From the NCBI GenBank assembly GCA_047967505.1, contig CM106538.1: 64,000 bases of DNA; one strand, given 5' to 3'. The notes below the pieces were generated by a model. It had not been told where the DNA came from. It made no database searches and worked only from the letters and a program-made list of their open reading frames with translations. The stretch comes from Dipteris shenzhenensis. Its lineage: Eukaryota; Polypodiophyta; Polypodiopsida; Gleicheniales. The translations under genes were made by a program, and so were the position numbers. This document shows positions 24,676-36,629 of this stretch, piece after piece; the stretch's first letter is position 1; every line of letters begins with the position of its first letter.

Positions 24676-25218
24676 TTAAGGCTCCAGGACTTGACTCATG
24701 AACCTTTGAAATGTAGCTGGTGCATTGGTCAACCCAAAAGGCATCACTCTGTAAGCAAAAACTCCCCAAGGTGTGACAAATGATGTTTTCTTTTGATCTT
24801 CCTCCCGAATACGAATTTGAAAGTACCCAGAATACCCATCACATACAGAATACATCTCATGCCCTGCTACTTGGTCTAGTATTTCATCTTGGAATGGCAA
24901 AGGAAAATGATCCCTCTTAGTGCATGCATTCAAAGGACGAAAGTCCACACAAACTCGCCACTTATTTCCTTTCTTTGGTGTGACAACTACAGGAGATATC
25001 CATTCTGAATCATCAACAGGAAAGATGAATCCCACCTCAAGTAGTTGTGTTACCTCTTTCTTTAGTGCCTCAGCTTGGATCACCCCCAATCGCCTTAAGC
25101 ATTGCACAATTGGCTTGCTTTCTGGCTTCAACTCAATCTTGTGCTCCACAAGAGAGACTGGTCGAACCTGTGAATAGCTTGTTGCAAAGAGACATGGAAA
25201 ATCATCTAGCATATCCAA
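24676..25218 (-). CDS. Gypsy reverse transcriptase, N-terminal and palm
   Basis: It contains EWISPVVVTPKKGNKWRVC, DFRPLNACTKRDHFPLP, YSGYFQIRIREEDQKKTSF and FAYRVMPFGLTNAPATFQRF, standard RT blocks in the right order. It ends SQVLEP then a stop, which on the opposite side of the junction continues as GKFIRVFLDD in the next open stretch. One in-frame stop is therefore the main lesion between the two RT pieces. Confidence 0.9.
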   Translation of the reverse strand: MDMLDDFPCLFATSYSQVRPVSLVEHKIELKPESKPIVQCLRRLGVIQAEALKKEVTQLLEVGFIFPVDDSEWISPVVVTPKKGNKWRVCVDFRPLNACTKRDHFPLPFQDEILDQVAGHEMYSVCDGYSGYFQIRIREEDQKKTSFVTPWGVFAYRVMPFGLTNAPATFQRFMSQVLEP

Positions 25219-25278
25219 GTACTAGAGCTTCTCACTACCTGATAGAGAATCACCGAGAAGCTCTTCATTGCGTTGGCG

Positions 25279-26250
25279 TCATTTAATGTGCTCCACATCC
25301 TCCACATGAAGTGTCTCTACAGGATCTTCTTGCACCACCACCTTGTTTCTTCCTGACTCATCCCAATCAGCACCAAGACAAAGACCAAAGGCCACTCCTT
25401 CCACCTCACCCTCTGAGTTGGACTCCTCGGAGCTACACCCTGTCTCTTCTTCTTCATCGGTTAAGTCAGAGCTTGAACTCTCTGATGTTGAAGACTCCTC
25501 CTTGACAACTTCCTTTTTGCGGCTTCTGATGTTGTAGCGCACCTTCTTATCATTTCCCTGCAAAATCAATTCTCCAGTATCCCACTTTTGAACAGCCTTC
25601 ACCTTGCGTAGCCAAGGCCTTCCCAAAATCAATGGATAGGCACGTGCATCTGGCTTGGTAGGGATCACCTGAAAAGTAGTCGGCACAGAAATTCCACATA
25701 CATCCACTTCTAGATTCTTCACAACTCCCAAGGTCTTAACCCTAGTGTTGTCAGCCAATTTGATGCGATAAGGAGAGGTAGTACTAGAGTATTTTAAATC
25801 AGCATCAATCATGGTCTTCTCACTCATGACATTAATCGATGCACCTCCATCAATGTACACATTAGAAATCACTTGACCATCAATGATCACATCAACCACA
25901 GGTACATCATCACCAACATCTATATCTACCTTTTGAACAACAGGAATGGCACTTTTCTTCTTTTTCTTCTTTGACACCCTTGTGCTTGCTAGTTTTCCCC
26001 ATTCCTTCTGTAGTTTTGGAGACAAAGCAAGTAATTGACCAAAGGTGATATGAGCTTCCTTTTCTTTAAGGTCGGACAACAAGTCATAGCTTCCAATTCC
26101 TTGTCCTAAAGGAAAGTCTGACTGGCTAATTCTCCTTCTAGATGCCTTCTTTTTCTTACTACGGTGTTCCTCTTCCTGATGTTCCTCATCTACTTCTTCC
26201 TTGCTTTCTTCTTCTTCTTTTGGTTTACCACGCCCCCGTTCAGCCATCAT
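25279..26250 (-). CDS. Gypsy aspartic protease with charged N-terminal region
   Basis: The first 100 residues are Glu/Lys-rich with basic runs. The retropepsin follows, with NVYIDGGASINVMSEKTM (catalytic D-G-G-A variant), IKLADNTRVKTLGVV and YPLILGRPWLRKVKA. An acidic, serine-rich tail ends the ORF. The protease releases Gag and Pol products. Both gypsy elements in this window share D-G-G-A instead of D-S/T-G-A, so it is a lineage trait rather than damage. Confidence 0.88.
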   Translation of the reverse strand: MMAERGRGKPKEEEESKEEVDEEHQEEEHRSKKKKASRRRISQSDFPLGQGIGSYDLLSDLKEKEAHITFGQLLALSPKLQKEWGKLASTRVSKKKKKKSAIPVVQKVDIDVGDDVPVVDVIIDGQVISNVYIDGGASINVMSEKTMIDADLKYSSTTSPYRIKLADNTRVKTLGVVKNLEVDVCGISVPTTFQVIPTKPDARAYPLILGRPWLRKVKAVQKWDTGELILQGNDKKVRYNIRSRKKEVVKEESSTSESSSSDLTDEEEETGCSSEESNSEGEVEGVAFGLCLGADWDESGRNKVVVQEDPVETLHVEDVEHIK

Positions 26251-26271
26251 TACCTCTTTTTCCTCATCCCC

Positions 26272-27162
26272 TTAAGAAGCTTCTAACAAGGATACTTGTT
26301 TTTCTTCTTTCTTTCTCAATCTAGGACACTCGGGGCGATAGTGACCTTTTTCATTACATTCATAGCAAGTGACCCCACTCCTATCTCGAGGCCTATCTTC
26401 ACTCTTTGGTGCTCTAGGTTGTCGTGCATTAACCAAATGCAATTTCAAATCAGCAAACTCTGCCATCAATTGGGAGATATTATGATCTAACTCAGAGGAC
26501 TTTGGTACTTGAGGAGCGCCCATTATCTCCACCTTAGAAGTTGAAGCTGTTGAAGACACAAAAGAGGATTCGATCTTTAGAGAAGCTTTTTTCTTGGTTG
26601 CAATGCGAAGCGCCTCCACGTATGTTGTTGGATCTTTACTCATTACTTTTGAGTGAAGACGAGGCTCCAAAGCCATAACAAATTTGCTCATCTTTAAGTG
26701 CTCCATCCTTGAGAGACTTTGAGGGGCCGATGATGCAGATGCCACAGCTCGCAAAGCTGCCCTTTCATACTTTGTCCATAAAGTTTCATATCGGATTGCC
26801 AATGCAGAGACCAACTCACCCTCTCCTTGATAGAACCAGTCCAACTACAACATCAAAGCATTTGGCGACTCCACTGCCCCAAATCTCTGCTTCATTGCTG
26901 CCACCACTTGGTCCCAGTCCTCCTTGGTAGAGTCCGGCAAGGTCTCATGCCAACTCAAGGCTACACTTTCAAGAAAATTAGGCAAAATCTCTGCTCGATC
27001 CTTCATGGACCATCCAGAAAGCCGGCATCCTCGAACAAAATCTCGAAGATAAGACTCCGGGTCTTCCCCTTGGGTCCCTCGAAACACTGGAATCTTCACC
27101 ATGATGAAACACAAAAAGGACACACCAAGATCCAAATAATATCCCAAACAAGATCCGAACAA
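26272..27162 (-). CDS. Gypsy Gag, capsid and zinc knuckle (one internal stop)
   Basis: The capsid part (26,845-27,162) has KIPVFRGTQGEDPESYLRDF and VALSWHETLPDSTKEDWDQV. After a stop at 26,845 it continues (26,272-26,844) with LDWFYQGEGELVSALAIRYE and MSKFVMALEPRLHSKV. It ends with the nucleocapsid knuckle CYECNEKGHYRPEC (C-x2-C-x4-H-x4-C). Gag packages element RNA. The internal stop suggests the copy is not autonomous. Confidence 0.88.
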
Positions 27163-27781
27163 GATCCCACAAAGCCTTAGTATACCAAGACCAACTGATT
27201 ATGCATAACCACTTGTTGAAAACCCTCCACAATGTGATCCTCAACAAAATCTTCAAAAATAAGTGACCAACCAGCACCATGAAAACATTGTGTATACATG
27301 CATTCTAGAATCACCCTTCTCATAATAGGAAGTGTACATAAAAGCTTCAAGATATTGTAATCTTCATCATTTGCATAGCAAAAGAAGTTGAAAGCATTAA
27401 GAATCACCACTCCACTGTTATAGTCAAAAACTACCCAAAGACTCAACTCTTCTTCACACCAAGCTGCCAGTGCATGGATCAATCCCCAATTTATCATTGT
27501 GCCTGCTGCCGGCGTTGTCGATTCACCAACATATTCAACAATGCAAACATAAAGGATATGATCAAGGTGACTGTGCGAATAGCTTGAGCATCACCTTCAC
27601 AATCTTCAAGTTCTCTTAAACGGGTTGCAATCTCTTCTAACGGAGTTCTTCTAGGCATCTTCTTTATCTCATCAAAACACATGCCTCTTCTAGACATAAC
27701 ATGCAATCAAGTACACCTGAGATCGTTTAGTAAGGTGGGATGAATCCAATACCAAACGTACCTGGCGTCTCCACCAAAAGA

Positions 27782-29676
27782 TGTGACATGAAGTTGGGGG
27801 TAATAAACTTCACGCACCTCTTCACTTCCTGCAGCATTCGAACTGACTGCCAAAGATACTTATCATTGAGAATGAGACATTAGAAAGAAGCTTTTATGCC
27901 AAGATACCACACCATACTTTCCTCCCTTATATGAGGATGAAGATGGTAACATCCCAAGTGATGTTGTAGTCAAGCATAGGGAGAAGGAAAGGATCAGCAG
28001 AGGCCATAATCTCAGTGAGCCGGTCTGCACCAAAGAGAAGAGCGATACGTTGTTGAAAGAAGATCTTGCGGCTCAACATGACATGAACTTATATATATTG
28101 AGGAGTTTGAAGGGGCTGATTAGGTCGGATGGGTAGATTCCGAGGAAACATTGCACCTCCTTCATAGACACTTTTATACTTAGCTCAAAACACTCTACAA
28201 ACTGTCATAAGACACAGAGGCCTATAACTTTCAGTAGAGACATGATATCAAAGATTCAAGTACACAAAGAGATGCGCCTTGAGATGGGCTTCGTGCTGAT
28301 ATAAGTTTCATTGAAAACAGACAGACGGTTAAAGAGATATGGACAGTTTACTGGAAGGGGGTAAAAACTGTCATGAAAACAGACTGTCAAACACAGAGAC
28401 TCATAACTTTTTGCAGCAGTATCTGATTCAAGATCTGATTACATAGAAACATGCGCCTTGAAGAGAGCTTCGTGCTGATATAAATTTCATTACAATCGGA
28501 CTACCGAGTAGAAAGTTATGAGCAAAACACTAACAGGGGATCAAACTGTCATGAAAACTACCCTCCACCCAGGCTAATTTCGCCTGAGCAGGATGCTCCC
28601 TCAAGACTCCACCTTCATCAACGATCCACCCCTCATAGATTTTGCCTAGAAGAGGGGAAGAAGTTTGCATAGTGGCTCGGGAAACAAATGGACCATGTGT
28701 GCACAGTGAGCAGCCGAATAGAAAGAACTTTTAAGGCTTTGAAAGAAAGAAAAGGGAAGAGACACTCAAGAGAGAGAGAGGACCTGAAGTGACCTTCATT
28801 ACAAATAGAGTGAGAATCCACCTCAACACTACAAACACAAGGGAGAAGAAGAGGTTTCATACATACAAGAGGGAGCGGAAGCTCCAAGACTACTAATAGA
28901 GAGGGAATAAACTAGAGAGAGAAGGACTCAAGAGTCTACATAAGAGAATATCTACAAGAGGAAGAGAAGGCTCATGGAAGAGGCTTTGGGAGACTAGAAC
29001 TACAGCAACATAAGGCCCAATGGTGGAAGAGATCCTGCTGAACAAGGGAGAGGAGGGCTCCTTTTATAGAGATTTTGTTACCCTCCTTCACCCATTTACA
29101 ATTGCTGCCTGTAGATTCCTTTCCCCATCAATCACATAAGCACGTATGTCACCATCCATGTCCTTTTTGGCTACTCTTGCCATGTGTCCCTTCAAAAGAT
29201 GCTCAAGACTCTTAAAATATTGAGAAAGTCAAGAGTCTCCTCACATGGAGCCCATAGGGACCCTCTCTTTTCCACATGTCCACATCCTCCTTATTCCACA
29301 TAGGAGTTCTAGAAGGATTCCTCTTGACTTCACACTCCTCCACATGCCTTCCACATGCTTGGCATGTGGCCTCTCTTATATTATTGGAACACATGGACAT
29401 GAGCCCACCTCTTTATATGACTCACTCTTTCTATCTTCTAAAAAACTCATAATATCCCATACACAAATAACTCTCACCCCATACCAAGGTATTTATAATT
29501 CATACCTATGGTATTTACAATGAGCCATTCCACTCATCCTCTCAATCCCATACAATATCATAGAAAATAGAAATAAGTGAGAGCCGCTAGGCTATCACTT
29601 GATACTCAAACCCTTATCAAACATAGAGAAAAACAATATCAATGCCAAGTTAAAAATATCAATTTTTGGCGTCACA
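27782..29676 (-). repeat. 5' LTR (element on minus strand)
   Basis: It is the promoter-bearing LTR for the minus-strand element. It matches the left LTR with scattered substitutions and an extra tgcacc near 28,025. It is followed by CTAG, which matches the bases before the left LTR. Confidence 0.93.
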
Positions 29677-29689
29677 CTAGTACTTAACC

Positions 29690-31259
<1,570 letters not shown>

Positions 31260-31260
<1 letters not shown>

Positions 31261-32750
31261 TCTAAGTTGTCACGAGGCCCTGGTATGATCTTGAAAGGCC
31301 AAAGCTTAATGTCGCTCTGGACATACAAAAAATATTTGACCAATCAACATCTTGACATCTGCAAATGATGGTTGGAGGGGTTTTTGGCAAGGAGGCAGAC
31401 TTGATAGTGGGAGAGAAGAGGAGCAAACTAGCTAGTAAGAGGGGGAAAAGAAGAAGGATAAAGCGTGTGGAGACGGAGTTGTGTACTTGCCTACTAACAA
31501 CTCCTTGCCTTACTACCTTTTGTCTTCCTATTACATGATTCGATTCCTTGTCATCCATTATTTTACACCATCTCAAAGAAGTATTCTATTCTCTCGACTC
31601 GCTTTGCCCATGTCCTCGTCCGGATTTGGAGCTTGAATATCAAAACTGCCAGGACCGAATGGATCAAACAAATTCTTCAAAATTGCTGATGGTGCTAGTA
31701 AAAGATAGGAACAAAGTTGGGAACAGCAGAAAAAAATAGGAAGACATCATGCTAGGTAAATGGAAGACGCAAAAGTAAAGGGAATTTTGCAAACTTATGC
31801 GTCAGTACTATGCCATCACTGTAAGTGACATCATTGGGAGCGACCCCATTGACTGCCATTTCACGAAATAGGGAGGAGTTTGATCGTGAGGTCGATGGAG
31901 GTGAAACCAAAGGAGTAGAGGGAAAGGAAGGGGTTGGAGGAGATCCGGGGGAGGAGGAAGTGCTTAAGAAAAGGTGGGCGAGCAATGAAAGGTGAAACAT
32001 TTCTCTTCCAAGAAATGAAAGGTGAAACGTTTCTCTTGGTTGCAAAAAACTCTCCAAGCAATCTTCTTGGTGACACGTGGCTCTTTTTGGTTGTCCATAG
32101 TTAATAGGTTAAAGATAAATGGAGTTCTTGCCATAAGCTTGAGGCTCCCATCACTCAATGTTGGGCACTTACACACAAAGCATTATGTGTAAAAAGGAAG
32201 AACCTACTATATATCTCATAAAGAGGATTAGGGACTTGCTCCTAGTATTTACATGACATCTAGGTTCTATCGTTGCAAATTATTTTAGCACTGGCGATCT
32301 TGCAAGTGTCGTTGTGGCCTTCATTGCAACGTTGGCAGCAACAATTGTTTGTATAATCCGCGGCAAAGCCACAACACTGGGGAGATTATCAATTACATGT
32401 CTATCGATGGTTGAAGCAAAAAACACAAATACCTCTCGCAGGATGCAGAACGTAGTTGAGAGCTCATAGTGAGTAAGAGGAGCCAAGACCTTCTTGGTTG
32501 CATGAAGCACAAACCAAAAAGATGCCAGAACTGAAAATTTAGATGCGATAGGCAATAAGAGTCCTTGAGTCCTATCTTCGGAGTTTCCTTTGGCAATAGT
32601 CATGCATCAAAAAACAACGCTCTATTGACCTACTTAACACAGGATAAAGAAATTTGGTGGAGCAGTCGCATCGAAATCAAGAAAATAGTACTTGATATTA
32701 GCTCAAGAAGCAAAAATAAAATCGTGTGGCTTCAATCAAGCGATCACCAT
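31260..32750. other. No recognised gene
   Basis: Several overlapping ORFs of 60-107 codons occur on both strands. None has a domain or motif I can name, and none has convincing splice partners. A short inverted or direct pair (gaaaggtgaaac) repeats at 31,986-32,032. Confidence 0.35.
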
Positions 32751-32769
32751 AGATAGGGAGTCAAGGACT

Positions 32770-33350
32770 GAATACGCCATCAGGAGGAGGAGAAGGAGGG
32801 AGGAGGAGGGTGGAGGAAGAGGGAGGAGGGAGGAGGGAGGAGGAGGGTGGAGGAAGAGGGAGGAGGAGGGAGGAGGAGATGGAGGAGGAGGAGGGAGTAC
32901 AAGGGTAGGGAGTGCAAAGCGAAAGGGCATGCTAGAACATGATAGTGTAAGAGAGCATGGACACAATGGAGATCAATCACATGAACACAATAGTGAGCTT
33001 GAACACTAAACCCCAAAGAGTGGGAGCTTCATTCCATTGAGAGATATTTATACATGTTGGTCTCTACACAATCCATAGGTACCTCCATGGTGGGACCTCT
33101 TTTGTAGGAGACCTTTTGGACAAGAGTACCTCCACTTTTGGGGTGGACCTTTTGGGTCTCTACACAAAGTGGGGAAACGTCAAAAAGTGTCGGCTTTTAG
33201 TATTTCTCTCTCTAGATTTAGTCTTTCTCTCTCTAGATCCTCATTTTGTAAGTATGATTAAGATATTACAAGTGGAGCTTTGCCGCTACTCTACACACAC
33301 AATGCTCTCATTGTTGTTGTCCTAGACTACACTTCTGGCCCTTGTTGTCA
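32770..33350 (+). mobile_element. Partial copy of the 6.8-8.1 kb LTR-like repeat
   Basis: A GGA-rich tract (32,780-32,895) is followed by a close match to 7,465-8,072, including 'gggcatgctagaacatgatagtg', 'caccccaaagagtgggagc' type blocks and the terminal cccttgttgtca. It lacks the 5' part and most minisatellite units. Confidence 0.8.
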
Positions 33351-33389
33351 TAGTCTACTGGTGGAGGTGGATGATGCCTTAAGAAATGA

Positions 33390-34080
33390 AGAAAAGATCG
33401 TGCTAAATCAAGAAGGCTAAAGAGCAGGGTATTGTGGATATCCTTAGGGGATTGTCCCACAAATTTATTCTTTCAGGCAGTCAAGAAGAAGCATGTGGTT
33501 GTTGAGATGATAGATAAAGTGATAGATGGGGAAGGTAACCTTGTCTTTGAATTTTTGTATATAGCCAAAGTGTTTTGAAAGGAGTTGTCATGCATTGTTG
33601 GGTCTGAGGGTGTTCATGATAGTGTTGGTTTGAGCAGCTTCAAGAATGCTGAGGGACTTAGATCAGAGAGTCCTAGCTTCTGAGAGAGCTGGGCTCAAAA
33701 GACCTTTTTCGAAGTAGGATCTTTGGGAGGCATTGGATTGTCTAGAAGGTGATAAATCTCCTGGCCCTGATGGTCTCACTACTAAGTTTTTTGTCTTGCA
33801 TTTTATAGTGTGTAAAAGGTGATTCTATGAAAATGGCTAACTTGGCTGTGTTGAGGGGCACCCTATCAGAGGATGTAAATGTGGGCTTAATGAAGTTGTT
33901 TTTCAAAGAGGCAAAATAGGCTGAAGGCGAGAGATTGGCGGCCAATTATCATGCTCAATACATCTGTGATGTGGACTTGTGCTATCACTAGAAGAATCTG
34001 GTGTGTGGTGCTGCAGGGATAAGGAGAGTGGGTTTGATGAGCAAGTTCTCTCTAAAGACAAATTGAAGGATGGTGGTGTT
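33390..34080 (+). pseudogene. LINE reverse-transcriptase relic
   Basis: A plus-strand reading gives LWEALDCLEGDKSPGPDGLT near 33,720-33,780, the conserved 'D-K-(A/S)-P-G-P-D-G' block of plant L1-type LINE RTs. Further on, NVGLMKLFFKEAK and a following ERLAANYH resemble 'I-x-L-I-P-K' and 'R-P-I-x-L-x-N' blocks. Stops and frame shifts are frequent, so it is dead. The rest of the LINE is not seen. Confidence 0.7.
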
Positions 34081-34639
34081 GGGTGATACTAGTAGGGTGC
34101 CTTCAACCTTGGCTGCCTATTGGCAATTTGTGCATGCTGCCACAATGAAGTCATGTTTAAAGTGGGGGTGGGTGTGGGGTATAGGGAAGATGCTATGCTG
34201 GCCTTGACTAAATCTATGATGGCTGATATGAGTTAGATGGTTGAAAGGAGAGATATTTTGAATGAAATGTGTTTGAAATATCTTAGTTTGTTTTTGTGTT
34301 AGTTTTCCCTTTTTACTTATAAGGTGGAGGTCATGGTCAGTTTGCCATTTTATGACCAAATCTTGCAATCTTTTCCTTTTGTATATAGTAAAAGCCGCCT
34401 TTTTCTTGTTTATTAAAGAAGAATAAGATTTTGAGTGCTGCACACATTAGTAGAGGTGAGTAAGAGGGCTTCTACTAGCACACCTCACCCATGTAAACAC
34501 TTGTCTTAGCCTCATAGTTTTGAAGCCTAGTTTGTGCTCGCTAGCCCTTGATATTTCTACGTCATCGCGAGGGGTCGATCCAACTTCGAGCCAAGGCAAA
34601 ATGTCTACCACACGTTACTTCTAGTAGCTAAACTAGGTA

Positions 34640-34860
34640 ACCAAGTATCTAGGAACCACAAGAGTTGAATGACCAAGTGGCGAGTCACTGGGTGGAAAGG
34701 ATTAATAGGTGGTCACCATGTAGGCAAGCGGATAATCGGTGGTAGTTAGTAGTAGATTACAAACAAAATTTGGAAGGCAATCATTATTTAGGTAGAGAAA
34801 TCGAGAGAGAATGGGGTCGAGCATTTTGAGTTTGAGTGCTTAGAACACAATGTTAGGTCA
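34640..34860. repeat. Dispersed repeat, diverged copy 2
   Basis: It is related to 5,190-5,530 through ordered shared words, ending with gagtgcttagaacacaatgttagg. Boundaries are not resolved. Confidence 0.5.
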
Positions 34861-34869
34861 GATGCATCT

Positions 34870-36227
34870 GTTGCGCGGAAGGAGACAATCCCCCATCGCC
34901 TATGGGATGCCCGATTGCACAGTGGATATGGTTGGCATCCCTTAGGATTGTGGCTAGTACAGAGAGGACGATGAGAGACTTCACTTGGGGGATGGTGGCC
35001 TAGCTCCCGAAGGGATGACACGCCTTCTCAATTGAACCTGTCTCAATGTCATATAGGTTACATGGACATCAATTCTCCCAGATAGAGATCCATGATGCAT
35101 CTTAGCCCTCCCGGTCATGCCCACAGCCTCTACTGGTAGTGTTTCGGAGACAGTATGCAGTGTTACTGTTTGGAACATATGGATCGCTTGCTGTAGCCGG
35201 GTGATGGGAGGCCAATTGGTTTCTCCGACGGCTACCAGTAGCCATCTCGAAGTGGTTCGTTTGTCAATCTAGGAAATGCAGTTTATGTGAGGGAGGACAT
35301 ATTGCCGTGCTGCCTTGTTAACCCTCATTGATGTTCTTGAAGCATGGAAAGGTACCACCCATGCAACTTTCAAAAGGAAAGGTACTATCAAACATCGGTT
35401 CTCCCTCCATACTCCCCTAAAGCAATGCTACCTAAATCAATGTGCCCTCCTTTGCCAAGTCTATCGTCTGGTCCTTGAGCATGTGAACAAGCATCAGCTA
35501 TTGCAATTGGAGGCATGCAGTCAATTAGAGCTGTGGAAACGTCCATGGCTGTACTCTTAACATGCCCTCCAAGCCTTACCTCCCTTTAGAGCTAACAATC
35601 CTTTGTGAGAAGTTGCCTCCAATCTTAGAGATCCAGCGTCCGATGATAGTTTTGTTCAGATAGGGCTACTGCTACTTCACCTATAATTTCAAGGAACTTC
35701 ACTGACACTTAGAATAAGTGAGAAAGTCGGTTCACAACTAGCTACATGCTCATAAATGAAGCCTATAGTAGGCTTCAAGGGCGTATGGAGGGAGAATGGA
35801 TGTTTGAAGGGCTAGTTTTTTTAGGGTGGTTATGCATTACCCGGTGCTCCAAGCTTGGGCGGGCATGGGTAGTGTGTGGATTACACACCAAGTGGACACG
35901 ATAAAACTAACAAGTGCTCCATTTACCACACAAGCACAAGACAATGGGCTGAGAGATTTCTGATTGGATGTTGTGTTTTTTATTTCTCTTTGTTAGAGGA
36001 TTGAGCAGTCCCCCTGCTTGCCTAAGACAATGGGCGCCCCATTTCTTTTGCGACCTATTGCAGCTCACCACGTGGACGCCATGTACATGGATGCCCCTCT
36101 GTTATCTTGGGCAGTATTGGGTGTGCAAACACCTTGACACCTCAATTTACAGCTAGCAGGAAGAGCGAGTGTGCATTCGTTCATGGTGGGTGGATTGAGG
36201 TGACATGTGATTGAACCTCCAAACCTC
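34870..36227. other. No recognised gene; left flank of the multigene transposon
   Basis: Only short ORFs are found. The last bases before the inverted repeat are ccaaacctc. No feature here matches the right flank at 49,030, so no clear target-site duplication could be named. Confidence 0.4.
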
Positions 36228-36260
36228 TCATTAGGGAAAAAGGGAACTCATTTTGGGGCC
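36228..36260 (+). repeat. Left terminal inverted repeat
   Basis: It is 33 bp and pairs with 48,997-49,029 at 31 of 33 positions, ending in ATTTTGGGGCC. Sequence diverges beyond GGGGCC on both sides. Such ends are normally where a transposase binds and cuts. Confidence 0.88.
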
Positions 36261-36629
36261 CTGTAAGAAATTCACTATTTTTTGATTTATTTCTCTCCTA
36301 AAAGACCTCAAAAATAGTAAAATATGGAAACGTGGCTCAGATTTGTCAGTAAGGACTACAGAACTGTCAATTCAAAAAGGAATAAGATAATCTTTTGTCT
36401 GACTAACACGATTTTGTATTAAATATCCTCTTAGATTTTTTTTTGTTTACCAAAGATTCCGCATCTCTTTGGCCGACGTGTGCAGGTCTTTCATTAAGAG
36501 TCCATCACTGAACTTAGTGATTGCAAGTTTTCAAAATATTCACATGGATACCGCCACACTTCCACGATTCATGTTACAAAACGACTATGAGATTGAAAAA
36601 CAAACTTCGCAACCTGAGGAGCACAAAAA

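Larger units (their letters stand above)
19143..29676 (-). mobile_element. Near-complete Ty3/gypsy LTR retrotransposon with dual RNase H
   Basis: Two direct 1.89-kb LTRs (19,143-21,031 and 27,782-29,676) flank an internal region read on the minus strand. Its order is gag, protease, RT, RNase H, second RNase H, integrase. The LTRs start TGTGA and end GTCACA, and CTAG flanks both sides as a 4-5-bp duplication. A purine tract (minus strand, TTGGGGGGGGAAAGA) abuts the left LTR and serves as polypurine tract. A TGGTGGAGACGCC motif lies five bases inside the right LTR at the primer-site position. The second RNase H after the gypsy RNase H fits the Tat-type lineage. By eye the LTRs differ at about two dozen positions plus a 6-bp indel, so the insertion is fairly recent. 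A 1.0-kb DNA transposon interrupts it at 22,656-23,672. Confidence 0.93.
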
